Part shown: positions 17,270 through 26,255 of the stretch, in pieces
Numbering within the stretch: the first letter of the stretch is position 1
Layout: each line of letters opens with the position of its first letter
Position numbers and translations under genes: made by a program
Source: Lachnospiraceae bacterium C7
GTDB taxonomy: Bacteria > Bacillota > Clostridia > Lachnospirales > Lachnospiraceae
DNA length: 64,000 nucleotides
Assembly (NCBI GenBank): GCA_900113385.1
Contig: FOPE01000001.1
Coordinates: 25,029-89,028, forward strand
Reading direction: 5' to 3'
The notes under the pieces: generated by a model
Database searches by the model: none
Seen by the model: the letters and a program-made list of their open reading frames with translations, nothing else
Told to the model about the DNA's origin: nothing

Positions 17270-17332
17270 ATAGACATGGAAGTCTATGTAATGTAAGTGA
17301 TGGAACGGTGTAGTTTCATGGATGAAAGGAGA
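17270..17332 (+). promoter_or_regulatory. Leader with CsrA-type binding hairpin
   Basis: ATAGAC (17270-17275) and GTCTAT (17282-17287) form a 6-bp stem with loop ATGGAA. The segment ACATGGAAGT matches the CsrA consensus ACAnGGAnGT with GGA in the loop. A second CATGGATG lies at 17318-17325, next to the Shine-Dalgarno AAAGGAG (17326-17332). Two GGA sites, one beside the RBS, is the usual arrangement for CsrA translational repression. Confidence 0.45.
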
Positions 17333-17339
17333 GTTGCTT

Positions 17340-18113
17340 ATGCCAACAATTTCAGGTTACGATTCGTCGTCACTAGGAGTATTATTTTCAAGTTTAAATA
17401 AAAATGACAAGAAAAATAATAATTATATGGCAAACATGTATGCTTTATCATCTGACTACAGTACTATAAAAAGTGGTTCATATGGTAAACTTATGAAGTC
17501 TTATTTTGCTAAGGTAGCAAATGCTTCAGAAGATGATAGTAAAGATTCATCTAAAAAAACTGTAGTAGATACGTTGTTTGACAAAAATAATACATCAACA
17601 TCAACTTCTAAAGATACATCTAAAACTCTTGCTTCTATTAAAGGAGAAGCGGGAGAAATAGTTGAAACATCTAAAAAGCTTTATACGAATACCTCATTAT
17701 TTACTGATAAAACAAGTGAGGAAGAACAGTTAAAAGCTATAAAGAATTTTGTGGATGACTATAATTCTGTAGTTGAGACAGGCGAAAAGGCTAAATCAAG
17801 TTCTATTGAAAGCGCAGTAAATAAGCTAGAAAATGCCACAAATAATAACAAAAAACTTTTGACAGCAGTAGGAATAAATGTAAAGGAAGATAATACTTTA
17901 GAGATTGATGAAGAAAGTTTTAAAAAAGCAGACAAATCAACTTTAAAAACTTTATTTACTGGAACAGGTTCATACGCATATTCAGTAGGAGTAAATGCTT
18001 CTATGATTAAAATGAATGCAGAAAATGAAGCTGCTAAAGCAAATACTTATGGCGCTTCGGGATCTTATTCATATACATATTCGAATGGATCAATTTTTAA
18101 TAACTATACATAA
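17340..18113 (+). CDS. FliD C-terminal-like protein, probable late flagellar gene
   Basis: ATG 17340 (MPTISGYDSSSLG) follows AAAGGAGAG at good spacing and gives 257 aa. There is no signal peptide or membrane helix. The second half resembles the end of FliD filament caps: FVDDYNSVVE, LLTAVGINVKEDNTLEIDEESFKKADKSTLKTLFTG (read from 17842 on). A Tyr/Ser/Gly-rich tail (YGASGSYSYTYSNGS) follows. It lacks the large FliD head domains, so it is not a normal cap. A sigma-28-type promoter and CsrA-like site upstream support a flagellar-export-linked role. Confidence 0.65.
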   Translation: MPTISGYDSSSLGVLFSSLNKNDKKNNNYMANMYALSSDYSTIKSGSYGKLMKSYFAKVANASEDDSKDSSKKTVVDTLFDKNNTSTSTSKDTSKTLASIKGEAGEIVETSKKLYTNTSLFTDKTSEEEQLKAIKNFVDDYNSVVETGEKAKSSSIESAVNKLENATNNNKKLLTAVGINVKEDNTLEIDEESFKKADKSTLKTLFTGTGSYAYSVGVNASMIKMNAENEAAKANTYGASGSYSYTYSNGSIFNNYT

Positions 18114-18231
18114 ATTTGCAAAAAAATATTTTGGAAACTAATTTTGTATAATAAATTAGAAAGTAAGAATATTAAAAGCAGAATACGTAGGTCGTTAGAG
18201 TACTTAAAAAAACGCATAATATATAATAAAA

Positions 18232-18292
18232 GAAGCCAGGGAGCGCATTAATAAAAAAACAATAAATTAATGCAATTCCTGGTTGCTTTTTT
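18232..18292 (+). terminator. Rho-independent terminator
   Basis: AAGCCAGGGA plus GCATTAAT (18233-18251) pair with ATTAATGC (18266-18273 region) and TTCCTGGTTGCTTTTTT, giving a long stem with a small internal mismatch and T-run. It lies about 120 bp after the FliD-like gene. Confidence 0.7.
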
Positions 18293-18310
18293 GTTTTACA
18301 ATGCTATAAT
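18283..18310 (+). promoter_or_regulatory. Candidate sigma-A promoter for MATE gene
   Basis: TTGCTT (18283-18288), a 16-nt spacer and TATAAT (18305-18310). The -35 overlaps the right arm of the upstream terminator. Confidence 0.45.
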
Positions 18311-18387
18311 AATGCTTATCGCTTAAAACAATGAGAAAAAATTTTTTCATAAAAAGTTATTGATTTTATAATTATTAGAGGTGAAAT

Positions 18388-19755
18388 ATGGAAGTAAAAA
18401 ACAAAAACGCAATAACAACTGGCGTAATATGGAAACAAATTTTAATATTTTTCTTTCCTATCCTTATAGGTGCATTTTTTCAGACACTATACAATACAGT
18501 AGATGCTGCTGTAGTTGGTAAATTTGCAGGAACAGAAGCACTTGCAAGTGTAGGTGGTTCATCAGGTCAAATCCTAAATTTTGTATTTAGTTTTTTCATG
18601 GGACTTGCTACTGGTGCCACAGTAATCATTGCTCAACATTTTGGAGCTAATGAATACGAAAAAGTAGATGATGCTTTGCATACAGCATATACTTTCGGAT
18701 TAGTTGGTGGTATCATACTTGGAATTATAGGTATTATATTTGTTAAACCTTTACTTAATTTATTAAAAACACCTAGTAATTTAATGGATGGTTCTACAAT
18801 TTATGTTAGGATTTTATTTGCCGGATTAGTTTTTACATTGATTTATAATATGGGTGCTGGTATTTTAAGAGCAATAGGAGATTCAAAACGTCCACTATAT
18901 ATATTAATAGTATGTTGTGGAGTTAATATTATTTTAGATGTAATTTTTGTAATGGTTTTAAAAATGGGAGTAACAGGCGCAGGAATTGCAACTGATATTT
19001 CTCAAGCATTAAGTGCAATTCTTGTAACTTGGCTTCTTATGAAGAAAACAGTAGGCATGAAGCTATCAATAGCAAAGCTACATATAAATATAAAAACATT
19101 AAATCGTATTTTAAAAATTGGATTACCTACTGCAATTGCAGGAAGTATGTTTTCGGTTTCAAATATGATAGTACAAACATCGCTCAATCAAATGGGTGTA
19201 AATGTTGTTGCAGCATGGACAGCTTACGGTAGGATAGATGCTTTGTGGTGGATGATAAATCAAGCATTTTCTGTATCTATTACTACTTTTGTTGGACAAA
19301 ATTATGGCGCTGGACTTCCAAAAAGAATAAGAAAAGCAGTTGCAGAAGTACTTGCAATGGAAATGGGAACAGGATTAATTTTGGCAGTAGTGTTTATTGC
19401 TTTTGCGCCTAAACTTCTTGGAATGTTTGCTAGCAGTAGTGAGGTAATAGATATAGGTGTTCAAATTTCTAAGTTATTGCCACCATTTTATGCAGTATTT
19501 GCTATATCAGAGATTCTATCAGCAACACTTAGGGCCGAAAACTATGTTATGGTTGCTACAGTTTCTAATTTGTTAGGAATATGTGCTTTTAGAATTATTT
19601 GGGTAGAGTTTATAGTTCCAAATGCAGGAATGATGCAAATTCTTAAATGTTATCCAATCAGCTGGGTGTTAGTGTCCCTTTTGGTTTTAGGTTATTACAT
19701 AGTTATGCAACCAAGAATTTTACGTGGACTTCATAAACAGGTTCAGGTAAGTTAA
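18388..19755 (+). CDS. MATE family efflux transporter
   Basis: This 455-aa integral membrane protein has about 12 hydrophobic helices in two homologous halves. Family features include FFPILIGAFFQTLYNTVDAA near the N-terminus, VVGKFAGTEALASVG, and a second-half repeat SMFSVSNMIVQTSLNQMG. MATE proteins export drugs or metabolites in exchange for Na+ or H+; the substrate cannot be inferred. RBS AGAGGTG precedes ATG. It appears monocistronic. Confidence 0.93.
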   Translation: MEVKNKNAITTGVIWKQILIFFFPILIGAFFQTLYNTVDAAVVGKFAGTEALASVGGSSGQILNFVFSFFMGLATGATVIIAQHFGANEYEKVDDALHTAYTFGLVGGIILGIIGIIFVKPLLNLLKTPSNLMDGSTIYVRILFAGLVFTLIYNMGAGILRAIGDSKRPLYILIVCCGVNIILDVIFVMVLKMGVTGAGIATDISQALSAILVTWLLMKKTVGMKLSIAKLHINIKTLNRILKIGLPTAIAGSMFSVSNMIVQTSLNQMGVNVVAAWTAYGRIDALWWMINQAFSVSITTFVGQNYGAGLPKRIRKAVAEVLAMEMGTGLILAVVFIAFAPKLLGMFASSSEVIDIGVQISKLLPPFYAVFAISEILSATLRAENYVMVATVSNLLGICAFRIIWVEFIVPNAGMMQILKCYPISWVLVSLLVLGYYIVMQPRILRGLHKQVQVS

Positions 19756-19849
19756 TTAAACAAAAATTAAAAACAAAAACATAAAAAAATAAAAGTAATA
19801 GATAAGAAATAAAATTTAAAAAACATAATAAAGAATAAAAATTCTAGTT

Positions 19850-19873
19850 TAAAGTGTAGAAAGTTACCGATAT
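19850..19873 (+). promoter_or_regulatory. Weak sigma-28-like element before GGDEF gene
   Basis: ACCGATAT (19866-19873) is a good sigma-28 -10, but the nearest TAAA (19850-19853) is only 12 nt upstream instead of about 15. Treat it as tentative. Confidence 0.2.
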
Positions 19874-19967
19874 AGTTAGAAAGACAGCACTGTAGAAAAG
19901 TGAAAGTTCAAGTTACAGACAAGGAAAGGACAAGAGTTAGATTTTTAGTAACTAGTGAGGTAATAGA

Positions 19968-21134
19968 ATGATTATTTCGGGTTGGATTATTTTAAATTTA
20001 TATACAATGTTATTATTAATATTGTTGTTAATATTTCAAAGTGGAATGATACATGTTAATTCTTCAAAACAATTTGTAAGATTACTTACAATGACACTTT
20101 GTCTTCTACTAGCTGAATCCATTGGAAGAGTAGGAGAAATTTATCCGCAAAGATATTTATTCTTAGCAAAAGCTGGTTATTTTTTTATATTTTTATTTGA
20201 TCCAGTAGAATATTTATTGGCCATAGATTATATAGATAAATGGATGGAAGGAAAGCAAGAACGACCAAGAAAAGTTTTGTTGCATGCATTTCAGATATTT
20301 GCGTGTCTTAACTTTGTCTTAGTTTTGATTTCAACTCTATTTAATTTTAGGTGGTTTTATTACTTTGAAGATCTTGAATATTTCAGAGGAGAATATTTTT
20401 ATATACGAGGAGCCATGATAATGATTTATTGTTTGCTTCTTGATATATATGCATTTGCTTTTAGAAAAAACATTAATTTCGCATACAGAACAGCTATCTT
20501 AATGTTGCCAGTACTATCATTATTTGGAGCAATTGGCCAAATTTATTTTGCAGATATGGACTTGACGTACGCTATGATTACAGTAGGTTGTGTGTTGTTG
20601 TTTTTCTATTTACAAGGTAATGATGTTAACGGCGATTATCTGACAGGAGCTTATAACAGGCGAGGCATAGATATGCGTTTAAGTGATGCTGTTAATAATG
20701 CAAAAAATAATGGAAAGATTTTTTCAGCAATAATGATTGACATAGATCATTTCAAAGAAATAAATGATAAGTACGGTCATCTAGAAGGAGACCAAGTCTT
20801 AAAAGAAGTTGCAGAGATTCTTTTTATTACATTTGGAAGTGAAGGCATGGTTGGACGTTATGGTGGCGATGAATTCTGCATAATTATTTATGTAGATAAT
20901 AATTATCATCTTACGGAAAAAATTGCAGAATTGATGAAAAATTTAGATAAACTAAATGGAAAAAATGTTCACGAATTTTCTATAAAAATGAGTTGTGGAT
21001 ATGCTGTTTATGATTTGAAAAAGAAACTAACAGCAGAAGAGTTTTTAATGGAAATAGATGAACTTATGTATAAACAAAAGCTAGTACATCATTTGAAGGA
21101 TAAAAGAAGAAAAGATAGAAGAAGAACTGAATAA
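19968..21134 (+). CDS. Membrane diguanylate cyclase (GGDEF)
   Basis: The protein makes the second messenger c-di-GMP from GTP. The 388-aa product has an N-terminal membrane sensor of about six helices (residues 5-225) and a C-terminal GGDEF domain. The catalytic loop GRYGGDEFCIII is intact, and the Mg2+/GTP motif MIDIDHFKEINDKYGH is present. I see no clear RxxD inhibitory site. It is followed by a terminator, so it is a single-gene unit. A likely downstream receptor is the PilZ protein in the flagellar operon. Confidence 0.93.
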   Translation: MIISGWIILNLYTMLLLILLLIFQSGMIHVNSSKQFVRLLTMTLCLLLAESIGRVGEIYPQRYLFLAKAGYFFIFLFDPVEYLLAIDYIDKWMEGKQERPRKVLLHAFQIFACLNFVLVLISTLFNFRWFYYFEDLEYFRGEYFYIRGAMIMIYCLLLDIYAFAFRKNINFAYRTAILMLPVLSLFGAIGQIYFADMDLTYAMITVGCVLLFFYLQGNDVNGDYLTGAYNRRGIDMRLSDAVNNAKNNGKIFSAIMIDIDHFKEINDKYGHLEGDQVLKEVAEILFITFGSEGMVGRYGGDEFCIIIYVDNNYHLTEKIAELMKNLDKLNGKNVHEFSIKMSCGYAVYDLKKKLTAEEFLMEIDELMYKQKLVHHLKDKRRKDRRRTE

Positions 21135-21143
21135 CTTTATTGA

Positions 21144-21191
21144 AAAAAGGCAATACATGGTATATAATAAAAACCGTGTTTGCCTTTTTTT
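21144..21191 (+). terminator. Rho-independent terminator
   Basis: AAAAAAGGCAA (21144-21154) pairs with TTGCCTTTTTTT (21180-21191), with a 25-nt loop. Confidence 0.75.
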
Positions 21192-21291
21192 ATCAGATTT
21201 GAGAAAGGCTCGAATTTGATAAAAGGGACAAAACATAGAGGGTGTTGCCCTTGTTAATCATTAAAGTATTTTAAGATAAGGAGATATCAAA

Positions 21292-22746
21292 ATGAGTAAA
21301 GTTCGTACTAGATTTGCACCTAGTCCAACAGGTAGAATGCACGTAGGTAATCTTCGTACAGCTCTTTATGCTTACTTAATTACAAAGCATGAAGGCGGAG
21401 ATTATATTTTAAGAATAGAGGATACTGATCAGGAACGTTATGTAGAAGGTGCTGTAGATATTATTTACCGTACTATGAAAGAGACAGGCTTAATCCATGA
21501 TGAAGGTCCAGACAAAGATGGTGGATGTGGTCCATACGTTCAAAGTGAGAGACATGAAAAAGGTATGTACCTTGAGTATGCAAAGAAACTCGTAGAAAAA
21601 GGAGAAGCTTACTACTGTTTCTGTACAAAAGAGCGTCTTGAAGGTCTTAAAAAAGAAGTAGCAGGAAAAGAAATCATGGTATATGACAAACACTGCTTAA
21701 GCTTAACACCAGAAGAAGTTCAAGCTAACCTTGATGCTGGAATGCCATATGTAATTCGCCAGAATAACCCTACAACAGGTACAACAACATTCCACGATGA
21801 GATTTATGGAGATATTACAGTTGATAACGAAGAACTTGATGATATGGTTCTTATTAAATCAGATGGATATCCAACATATAACTTTGCTAACGTAGTAGAT
21901 GATCATTTAATGGGAATTACACACGTAGTTAGAGGTAATGAGTATTTATCTTCATCACCAAAATACAACAGATTATATGAGGCATTTGGTTGGGATGTAC
22001 CAGTTTATGTACACTGCCCACTTATTACAGATGAGAACCACCACAAATTATCAAAACGTTCTGGACACTCATCTTTCGAAGATTTAATCGAGCAGGGATT
22101 CTTAACAGAAGCAGTAGTTAACTTCGTAGCTCTTCTTGGATGGAGCCCAGCTGATAACCAGGAGATCATGTCTCTTGATGAATTAGTAGAGAAGTTTGAT
22201 TACCGTCATATCAACAAATCACCTGCTGTATTTGATTACACAAAACTTAAATGGATGAACGGTGAATACCTTAAGAAAATGGACTTTGACAAATTCTATG
22301 AAATGGCTCTTCCATATATCAAAGAAGTTGTTACAAAGGACTATGACTTAAAGAAAATTGCAGAAATGGTACAGACTCGTATCGAGATCTTCCCAGATAT
22401 CAAAGATCATATTGATTTCTTTGAAGAGTTACCAGAGTATGATGTAGCAATGTACACTCATAAGAAAATGAAAACTAACGCTGAGAACTCACTTCAGTTA
22501 TTGAAAGAAGTACTTCCAATTCTTGAAGCACAGGATGATTTCAGCAATGATGCTTTATTCCAGACATTAAAAGAATTTGGTAAAGAGCATGAATACAAAA
22601 CAGGATTCGTTATGTGGCCAATCCGTACAGCTGTTTCAGGAAAACAGATGACACCAGGTGGAGCTACACAGTTAATGGAAGTATTCGGAAAAGAAGAATC
22701 TATTAGAAGAATCAAAAAGGGTATTGAATTACTTTCAAACATGTAA
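21292..22746 (+). CDS. gltX: Glutamyl-tRNA synthetase
   Basis: This class I synthetase charges tRNA-Glu. The 484-aa length is typical. The HIGH-type signature is in [20 protein letters not shown] (about residues 6-25), the KMSKS-type loop is [12 protein letters not shown], and [14 protein letters not shown] is a family hallmark. RBS AAGGAG precedes ATG. Codon choice is more biased toward C-ending codons than in neighbouring genes, as expected for a highly expressed gene. Confidence 0.96.
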   Translation: MSKVRTRFAPSPTGRMHVGNLRTALYAYLITKHEGGDYILRIEDTDQERYVEGAVDIIYRTMKETGLIHDEGPDKDGGCGPYVQSERHEKGMYLEYAKKLVEKGEAYYCFCTKERLEGLKKEVAGKEIMVYDKHCLSLTPEEVQANLDAGMPYVIRQNNPTTGTTTFHDEIYGDITVDNEELDDMVLIKSDGYPTYNFANVVDDHLMGITHVVRGNEYLSSSPKYNRLYEAFGWDVPVYVHCPLITDENHHKLSKRSGHSSFEDLIEQGFLTEAVVNFVALLGWSPADNQEIMSLDELVEKFDYRHINKSPAVFDYTKLKWMNGEYLKKMDFDKFYEMALPYIKEVVTKDYDLKKIAEMVQTRIEIFPDIKDHIDFFEELPEYDVAMYTHKKMKTNAENSLQLLKEVLPILEAQDDFSNDALFQTLKEFGKEHEYKTGFVMWPIRTAVSGKQMTPGGATQLMEVFGKEESIRRIKKGIELLSNM

Positions 22747-22771
22747 ACTAGAAATGATTTAGAGGTTATTC

Positions 22772-24619
22772 ATGAAAGAAAATACTTCTCAACAAAAGGC
22801 CATCTTGCATAAAGATGGCCCTATGCTTGTACTGGCAGGTCCAGGTTCAGGAAAAACATATACAATTACAAAAAGAACACAAAAGCTTATAACAAAATAT
22901 AATGTTAATCCAGCTAGAATTCTTGTGATTACTTTTACAAAGGCAGCAGCTCTTGAGATGAGAGCTCGTTTCAAAAAGTTAATGGGAGATGAAGGAGCTG
23001 GTGTTACCTTTGGTACATTTCACGCAATTTATTTTACAATTCTAAAATATGCATATCATTACAAAGCATCTAACATAATAACGGAAGAAGAACGCTATAA
23101 TTTAATGCGACAGATTTTGGCACGTTATAAAGATTTACAATACGATGATGTGTCTGAGTTTATTAAAGATATATATAGCGAGATTAGTGAAATTAAAAAC
23201 CAAAGATTAGATATAGAACATTTTTATTCTTCACATTGTGGAGAAGAGATTTTTAGAGACATCTATAAAAATTACCAAGAGACATTAATACAAAATAAAA
23301 AAATAGATTTTGATGATATGTTGTCAATTACTTATGAGCTTTTAGATCAACGAAAAGATATTTTAGCAGCATGGCAAAGACGATATCAATATATCTTAGT
23401 TGACGAATTTCAAGATATTAATCAAATTCAATATGATATTTTAAAAATGTTAGCGTTGCCGGAAAATAACTTGTTTATAGTTGGTGATGATGATCAATCA
23501 ATATATAGATTTAGGGGATCTAAACCGGAAATCATGCTTAATTTTCCAAAAGAATTCAAGGATGCTAAGCAAGTTTTGTTAGATCGCAATTATAGATGTC
23601 AAAAAGCAGTTGTTCAAGCTTCATGTAACCTTATTAGCCATAATAAAGAGCGTTTTGAAAAGAAAATAATAGCAAATAAGGATAAAACTGCAGAAGTAGA
23701 ATATGGCCTATTTAAAAATCAAAGAGAAGAAAGCCTAAAGGTTGTGGCAACTATACAAGAAGGCCTAAAGAATGGCAAGGAATTAAATGATTATGCTGTA
23801 TTATTTAGAACTAATAGGCAACCACGCTTATTAATGGAAAAATTAATGGAGTATAATTTGCCTTTTAAAACAAAAGATAATGTGCCAAATTTGTATAATC
23901 ATTGGATTGCTAGGGATATTTTTACTTATATTAGACTAGCTCAAGGTAGCAGAGATAGGGCTGATTTTTTGCAAATTATGAATAGACCAAAAAGATATAT
24001 AAGTAGAGATTCGTTGCAGGACAAAATTGTAGATATGGGCAAGTGGCAAGTCTTTTACAGGGCTCAGCCATGGATAGCAGAAAGAATTGATAGGCTAGAG
24101 TATGACATAGACGTTTTAGGAAAAATGAGACCATATGCTGCAATTAATTATATCCGTAATGGCATAGGTTATGATGAATTTTTAAAAGAGTATGCAGAGT
24201 ACCGTAAAATGAATGTTGAAGAGCTTATAGAGACTTTAGACGAATTGCACCAAGCAGCAAAAGGCTATAAGACTTTCAAAGAATGGAAAGAGCATATAGA
24301 AGAGTATACTAAGGAGTTAATCGAGATTTCATCTAAGAAAAATGAGATAAAGGATGCAATTACATTAGCAACTCTTCATTCGTCAAAAGGACTAGAATTT
24401 GATACAGTCTTCATTGTAGATGTTAATGAAGGTGTTATGCCATATAAAAAGGCTGTATTACAGCAAGATATAGAAGAAGAAAGACGAATGTTCTATGTAG
24501 GTATGACACGAGCTGAAAATGAACTATATCTATATTCAGTCAAAAACTTTAATAATAAAGAAAACGACGTTTCACGCTTTATAAAAGAAACAAAAAAAGC
24601 CGCTTCAAAGGGAAAATAA
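22772..24619 (+). CDS. UvrD/PcrA-type superfamily 1 DNA helicase
   Basis: This ATP-dependent 3'-5' DNA helicase is probably used in repair or replication-fork maintenance. Motifs in order: Q-motif NTSQQKAIL, Walker A AGPGSGKTYTITKR, VITFTKAAALEMRAR, Walker B ILVDEFQDINQIQYD, GDDDQSIYRFRGS, LDRNYRC, and motif V/VI TLHSSKGLEFDTVF and FYVGMTRAENELYLY. At 615 aa it is shorter than PcrA/UvrD (over 700 aa) and lacks their C-terminal extension. It lies 25 bp after gltX. Confidence 0.9.
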   Translation: MKENTSQQKAILHKDGPMLVLAGPGSGKTYTITKRTQKLITKYNVNPARILVITFTKAAALEMRARFKKLMGDEGAGVTFGTFHAIYFTILKYAYHYKASNIITEEERYNLMRQILARYKDLQYDDVSEFIKDIYSEISEIKNQRLDIEHFYSSHCGEEIFRDIYKNYQETLIQNKKIDFDDMLSITYELLDQRKDILAAWQRRYQYILVDEFQDINQIQYDILKMLALPENNLFIVGDDDQSIYRFRGSKPEIMLNFPKEFKDAKQVLLDRNYRCQKAVVQASCNLISHNKERFEKKIIANKDKTAEVEYGLFKNQREESLKVVATIQEGLKNGKELNDYAVLFRTNRQPRLLMEKLMEYNLPFKTKDNVPNLYNHWIARDIFTYIRLAQGSRDRADFLQIMNRPKRYISRDSLQDKIVDMGKWQVFYRAQPWIAERIDRLEYDIDVLGKMRPYAAINYIRNGIGYDEFLKEYAEYRKMNVEELIETLDELHQAAKGYKTFKEWKEHIEEYTKELIEISSKKNEIKDAITLATLHSSKGLEFDTVFIVDVNEGVMPYKKAVLQQDIEEERRMFYVGMTRAENELYLYSVKNFNNKENDVSRFIKETKKAASKGK

Positions 24620-24643
24620 TATTTCCTAGAACGGCTTTTTTTT
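24593..24643. terminator. Bidirectional terminator between convergent genes
   Basis: AAAAAAGCCG (24593-24602) pairs with CGGCTTTTTTTT (24632-24643). The A-run on the left and T-run on the right let it work for the helicase (+) and the DUF1292 gene (-). The left arm lies inside the helicase 3' end. Confidence 0.7.
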
Positions 24644-24651
24644 ATTAAATT

Positions 24652-24966
24652 TTATTCTTCACTTAGTAAATCTTCTTCATTTAATTGATCAAGCATATCT
24701 AATGCAGCATTGTATTCTTTTTCAGTTTGGATGTTGTCGATAGAAGGAATTCCTTCTTCATCTTCATCATATCTATAGAGATAGAAGATACCATCTTCAT
24801 TTTCTTGATCATTTTCATCAAGAGGCATTAGAGCGATATAGCCTTGTCCATCCATTTCAAAAATAGTAAGGATTTTGCATTCAATATCTCCATCATCAGA
24901 ATTAATAGTAACACGGATGTTGTCAATTTCATCAGCTGTTACAGGTGTAACTTTTTCTTTTGACAT
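24652..24966 (-). CDS. DUF1292 domain protein
   Basis: This 104-aa, highly acidic cytoplasmic protein shows the DUF1292 pattern: CKILTIFEMDGQGYIALMPL followed by GIFYLYRYDEDEEG and a C-terminal acidic helix. In Firmicutes such proteins (YrzB-like) are widespread and of unknown function. RBS GAGGAA precedes the start on the minus strand. The HD-GYP gene ends 38 bp upstream and may be co-transcribed. Confidence 0.85.
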   Translation of the reverse strand: MSKEKVTPVTADEIDNIRVTINSDDGDIECKILTIFEMDGQGYIALMPLDENDQENEDGIFYLYRYDEDEEGIPSIDNIQTEKEYNAALDMLDQLNEEDLLSEE

Positions 24967-25004
24967 ATTTTGTTCCTCAACTTTCGTTATAATACATTTT
25001 TTAA

Positions 25005-26096
25005 TTATATGATAGCCTGAATATAAACGTCAAGATGTTCTTCAAGATTGTAGATAGAACCATCCTCTAGTTGTAAAATAGGTTTTGTTAATGTGCTATT
25101 TAAGTAAATTATTCGAGCAATTTTGTTATTACTTAAAAGTACTTCACAATTTAAGTAAGAACTAGCAATACGTTTGAGAAAAATAAGAATATATTTGGTG
25201 TTATATTTACTTAAACCTTCTTCTTCAAAAGTTGCAATAACATCAAATGGACACATACCACTTCTATAGCAACGATCTTGAGTCATTGCATCATAAACGT
25301 CGGCAATTGCAATAATAGATGCAAAATCATCTATTTCGTCACCTTTTAGTCCACTAGGATAGCCACTACCATCAAAACGTTCATGGTGCATAAGAGCAGC
25401 ATTTTTAATACGTTGGTCTAACTTTTGAGTTTGCAAAGCCTCATAACCAAAAGTGGTGTGCGCCTTCATAATTCCAAATTCGCTAGGAGTAAGTCGGCCT
25501 GGTTTTTCAAGGATTTCCTTTGGAATTCGGCATTTACCTACATCATGTAATAAACCCGCCATAGTTAAAATATTAAGATCATCTGCCTCTAAGCCTATCC
25601 AAACTCCGAGAAGTCTAGCAATCATGGAAACGTTAAGACTATGAGCAAAAGTTGAATCATTTATTTGGTGCATAGAATGTAATATGGTAAGTAAATTATA
25701 CGCAGTATGATTTTTGTTAAATAAATTTAAAATTTCTGTCATCATGAGACTTTCGTCAACAGGAGAATTTTTAATGATTATGTCATTCAAACAGTCACGT
25801 ACTACATTTATACTTCTAGTATATTCTATTTTAAAGTCCTGATAACTTTCAGTTTGATAAAGTTTTTCCATGTGAGTTTGTTCTGCTTTTTTCTTTTCTA
25901 AAATAGCATTTTTGGCTTTCTCAGGTAAATCGCCATCAAGAATATTTACTTCAACTATTGAGTAAAATTTTATTTGAGAAATCATTTGTTTTGTTAAAAC
26001 AGATGATTTGGGAACAATTAATTGTCCTGAAGGTGAAAAAACATCAGCAGAAACCACCATTCCAATTTCTAATAAAGCGGCATTTATGGTACTCAT
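25005..26096 (-). CDS. HD-GYP domain protein (probable c-di-GMP phosphodiesterase)
   Basis: The start with AGGAGG is the ATG whose complement is at 26094-26096 (MSTINAALLEIGMVVSADV), giving 363 aa; the longer frame to 26141 lacks an RBS. An N-terminal region (1-130) precedes the HD-GYP domain, with HSLNVSMIARLLG, GLLHDVGKCRIP and HHERFDGSGYPSGLKG, the full metal-binding HD and GYP signatures. Such domains hydrolyse c-di-GMP to GMP. The C-terminal 60 residues are extra. It is divergent from the GH13 gene. Confidence 0.9.
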   Translation of the reverse strand: MSTINAALLEIGMVVSADVFSPSGQLIVPKSSVLTKQMISQIKFYSIVEVNILDGDLPEKAKNAILEKKKAEQTHMEKLYQTESYQDFKIEYTRSINVVRDCLNDIIIKNSPVDESLMMTEILNLFNKNHTAYNLLTILHSMHQINDSTFAHSLNVSMIARLLGVWIGLEADDLNILTMAGLLHDVGKCRIPKEILEKPGRLTPSEFGIMKAHTTFGYEALQTQKLDQRIKNAALMHHERFDGSGYPSGLKGDEIDDFASIIAIADVYDAMTQDRCYRSGMCPFDVIATFEEEGLSKYNTKYILIFLKRIASSYLNCEVLLSNNKIARIIYLNSTLTKPILQLEDGSIYNLEEHLDVYIQAII

Positions 26097-26194
26097 TAAA
26101 TTCCTCCTAAATATATGTAAAGTGCCCCTTGATAAAAACAAACAAAATAAAAAAGGGTGTACAATAAATTTAAAAAAAGTTATAATAAATTGAG

Positions 26195-26218
26195 TTGTTC
26201 AAAATAATTATCGAACAA
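26195..26218. promoter_or_regulatory. Inverted repeat in divergent promoter region
   Basis: TTGTTC (26195-26200) and GAACAA (26213-26218) are separated by 12 nt, downstream of a TATAAT (26181-26186). This is a possible operator for the GH13 gene. The short arms make this tentative. Confidence 0.25.
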
Positions 26219-26255
26219 AATTCAAGTTTAAATTATAGGTTAGGCAGGTGAAGTA

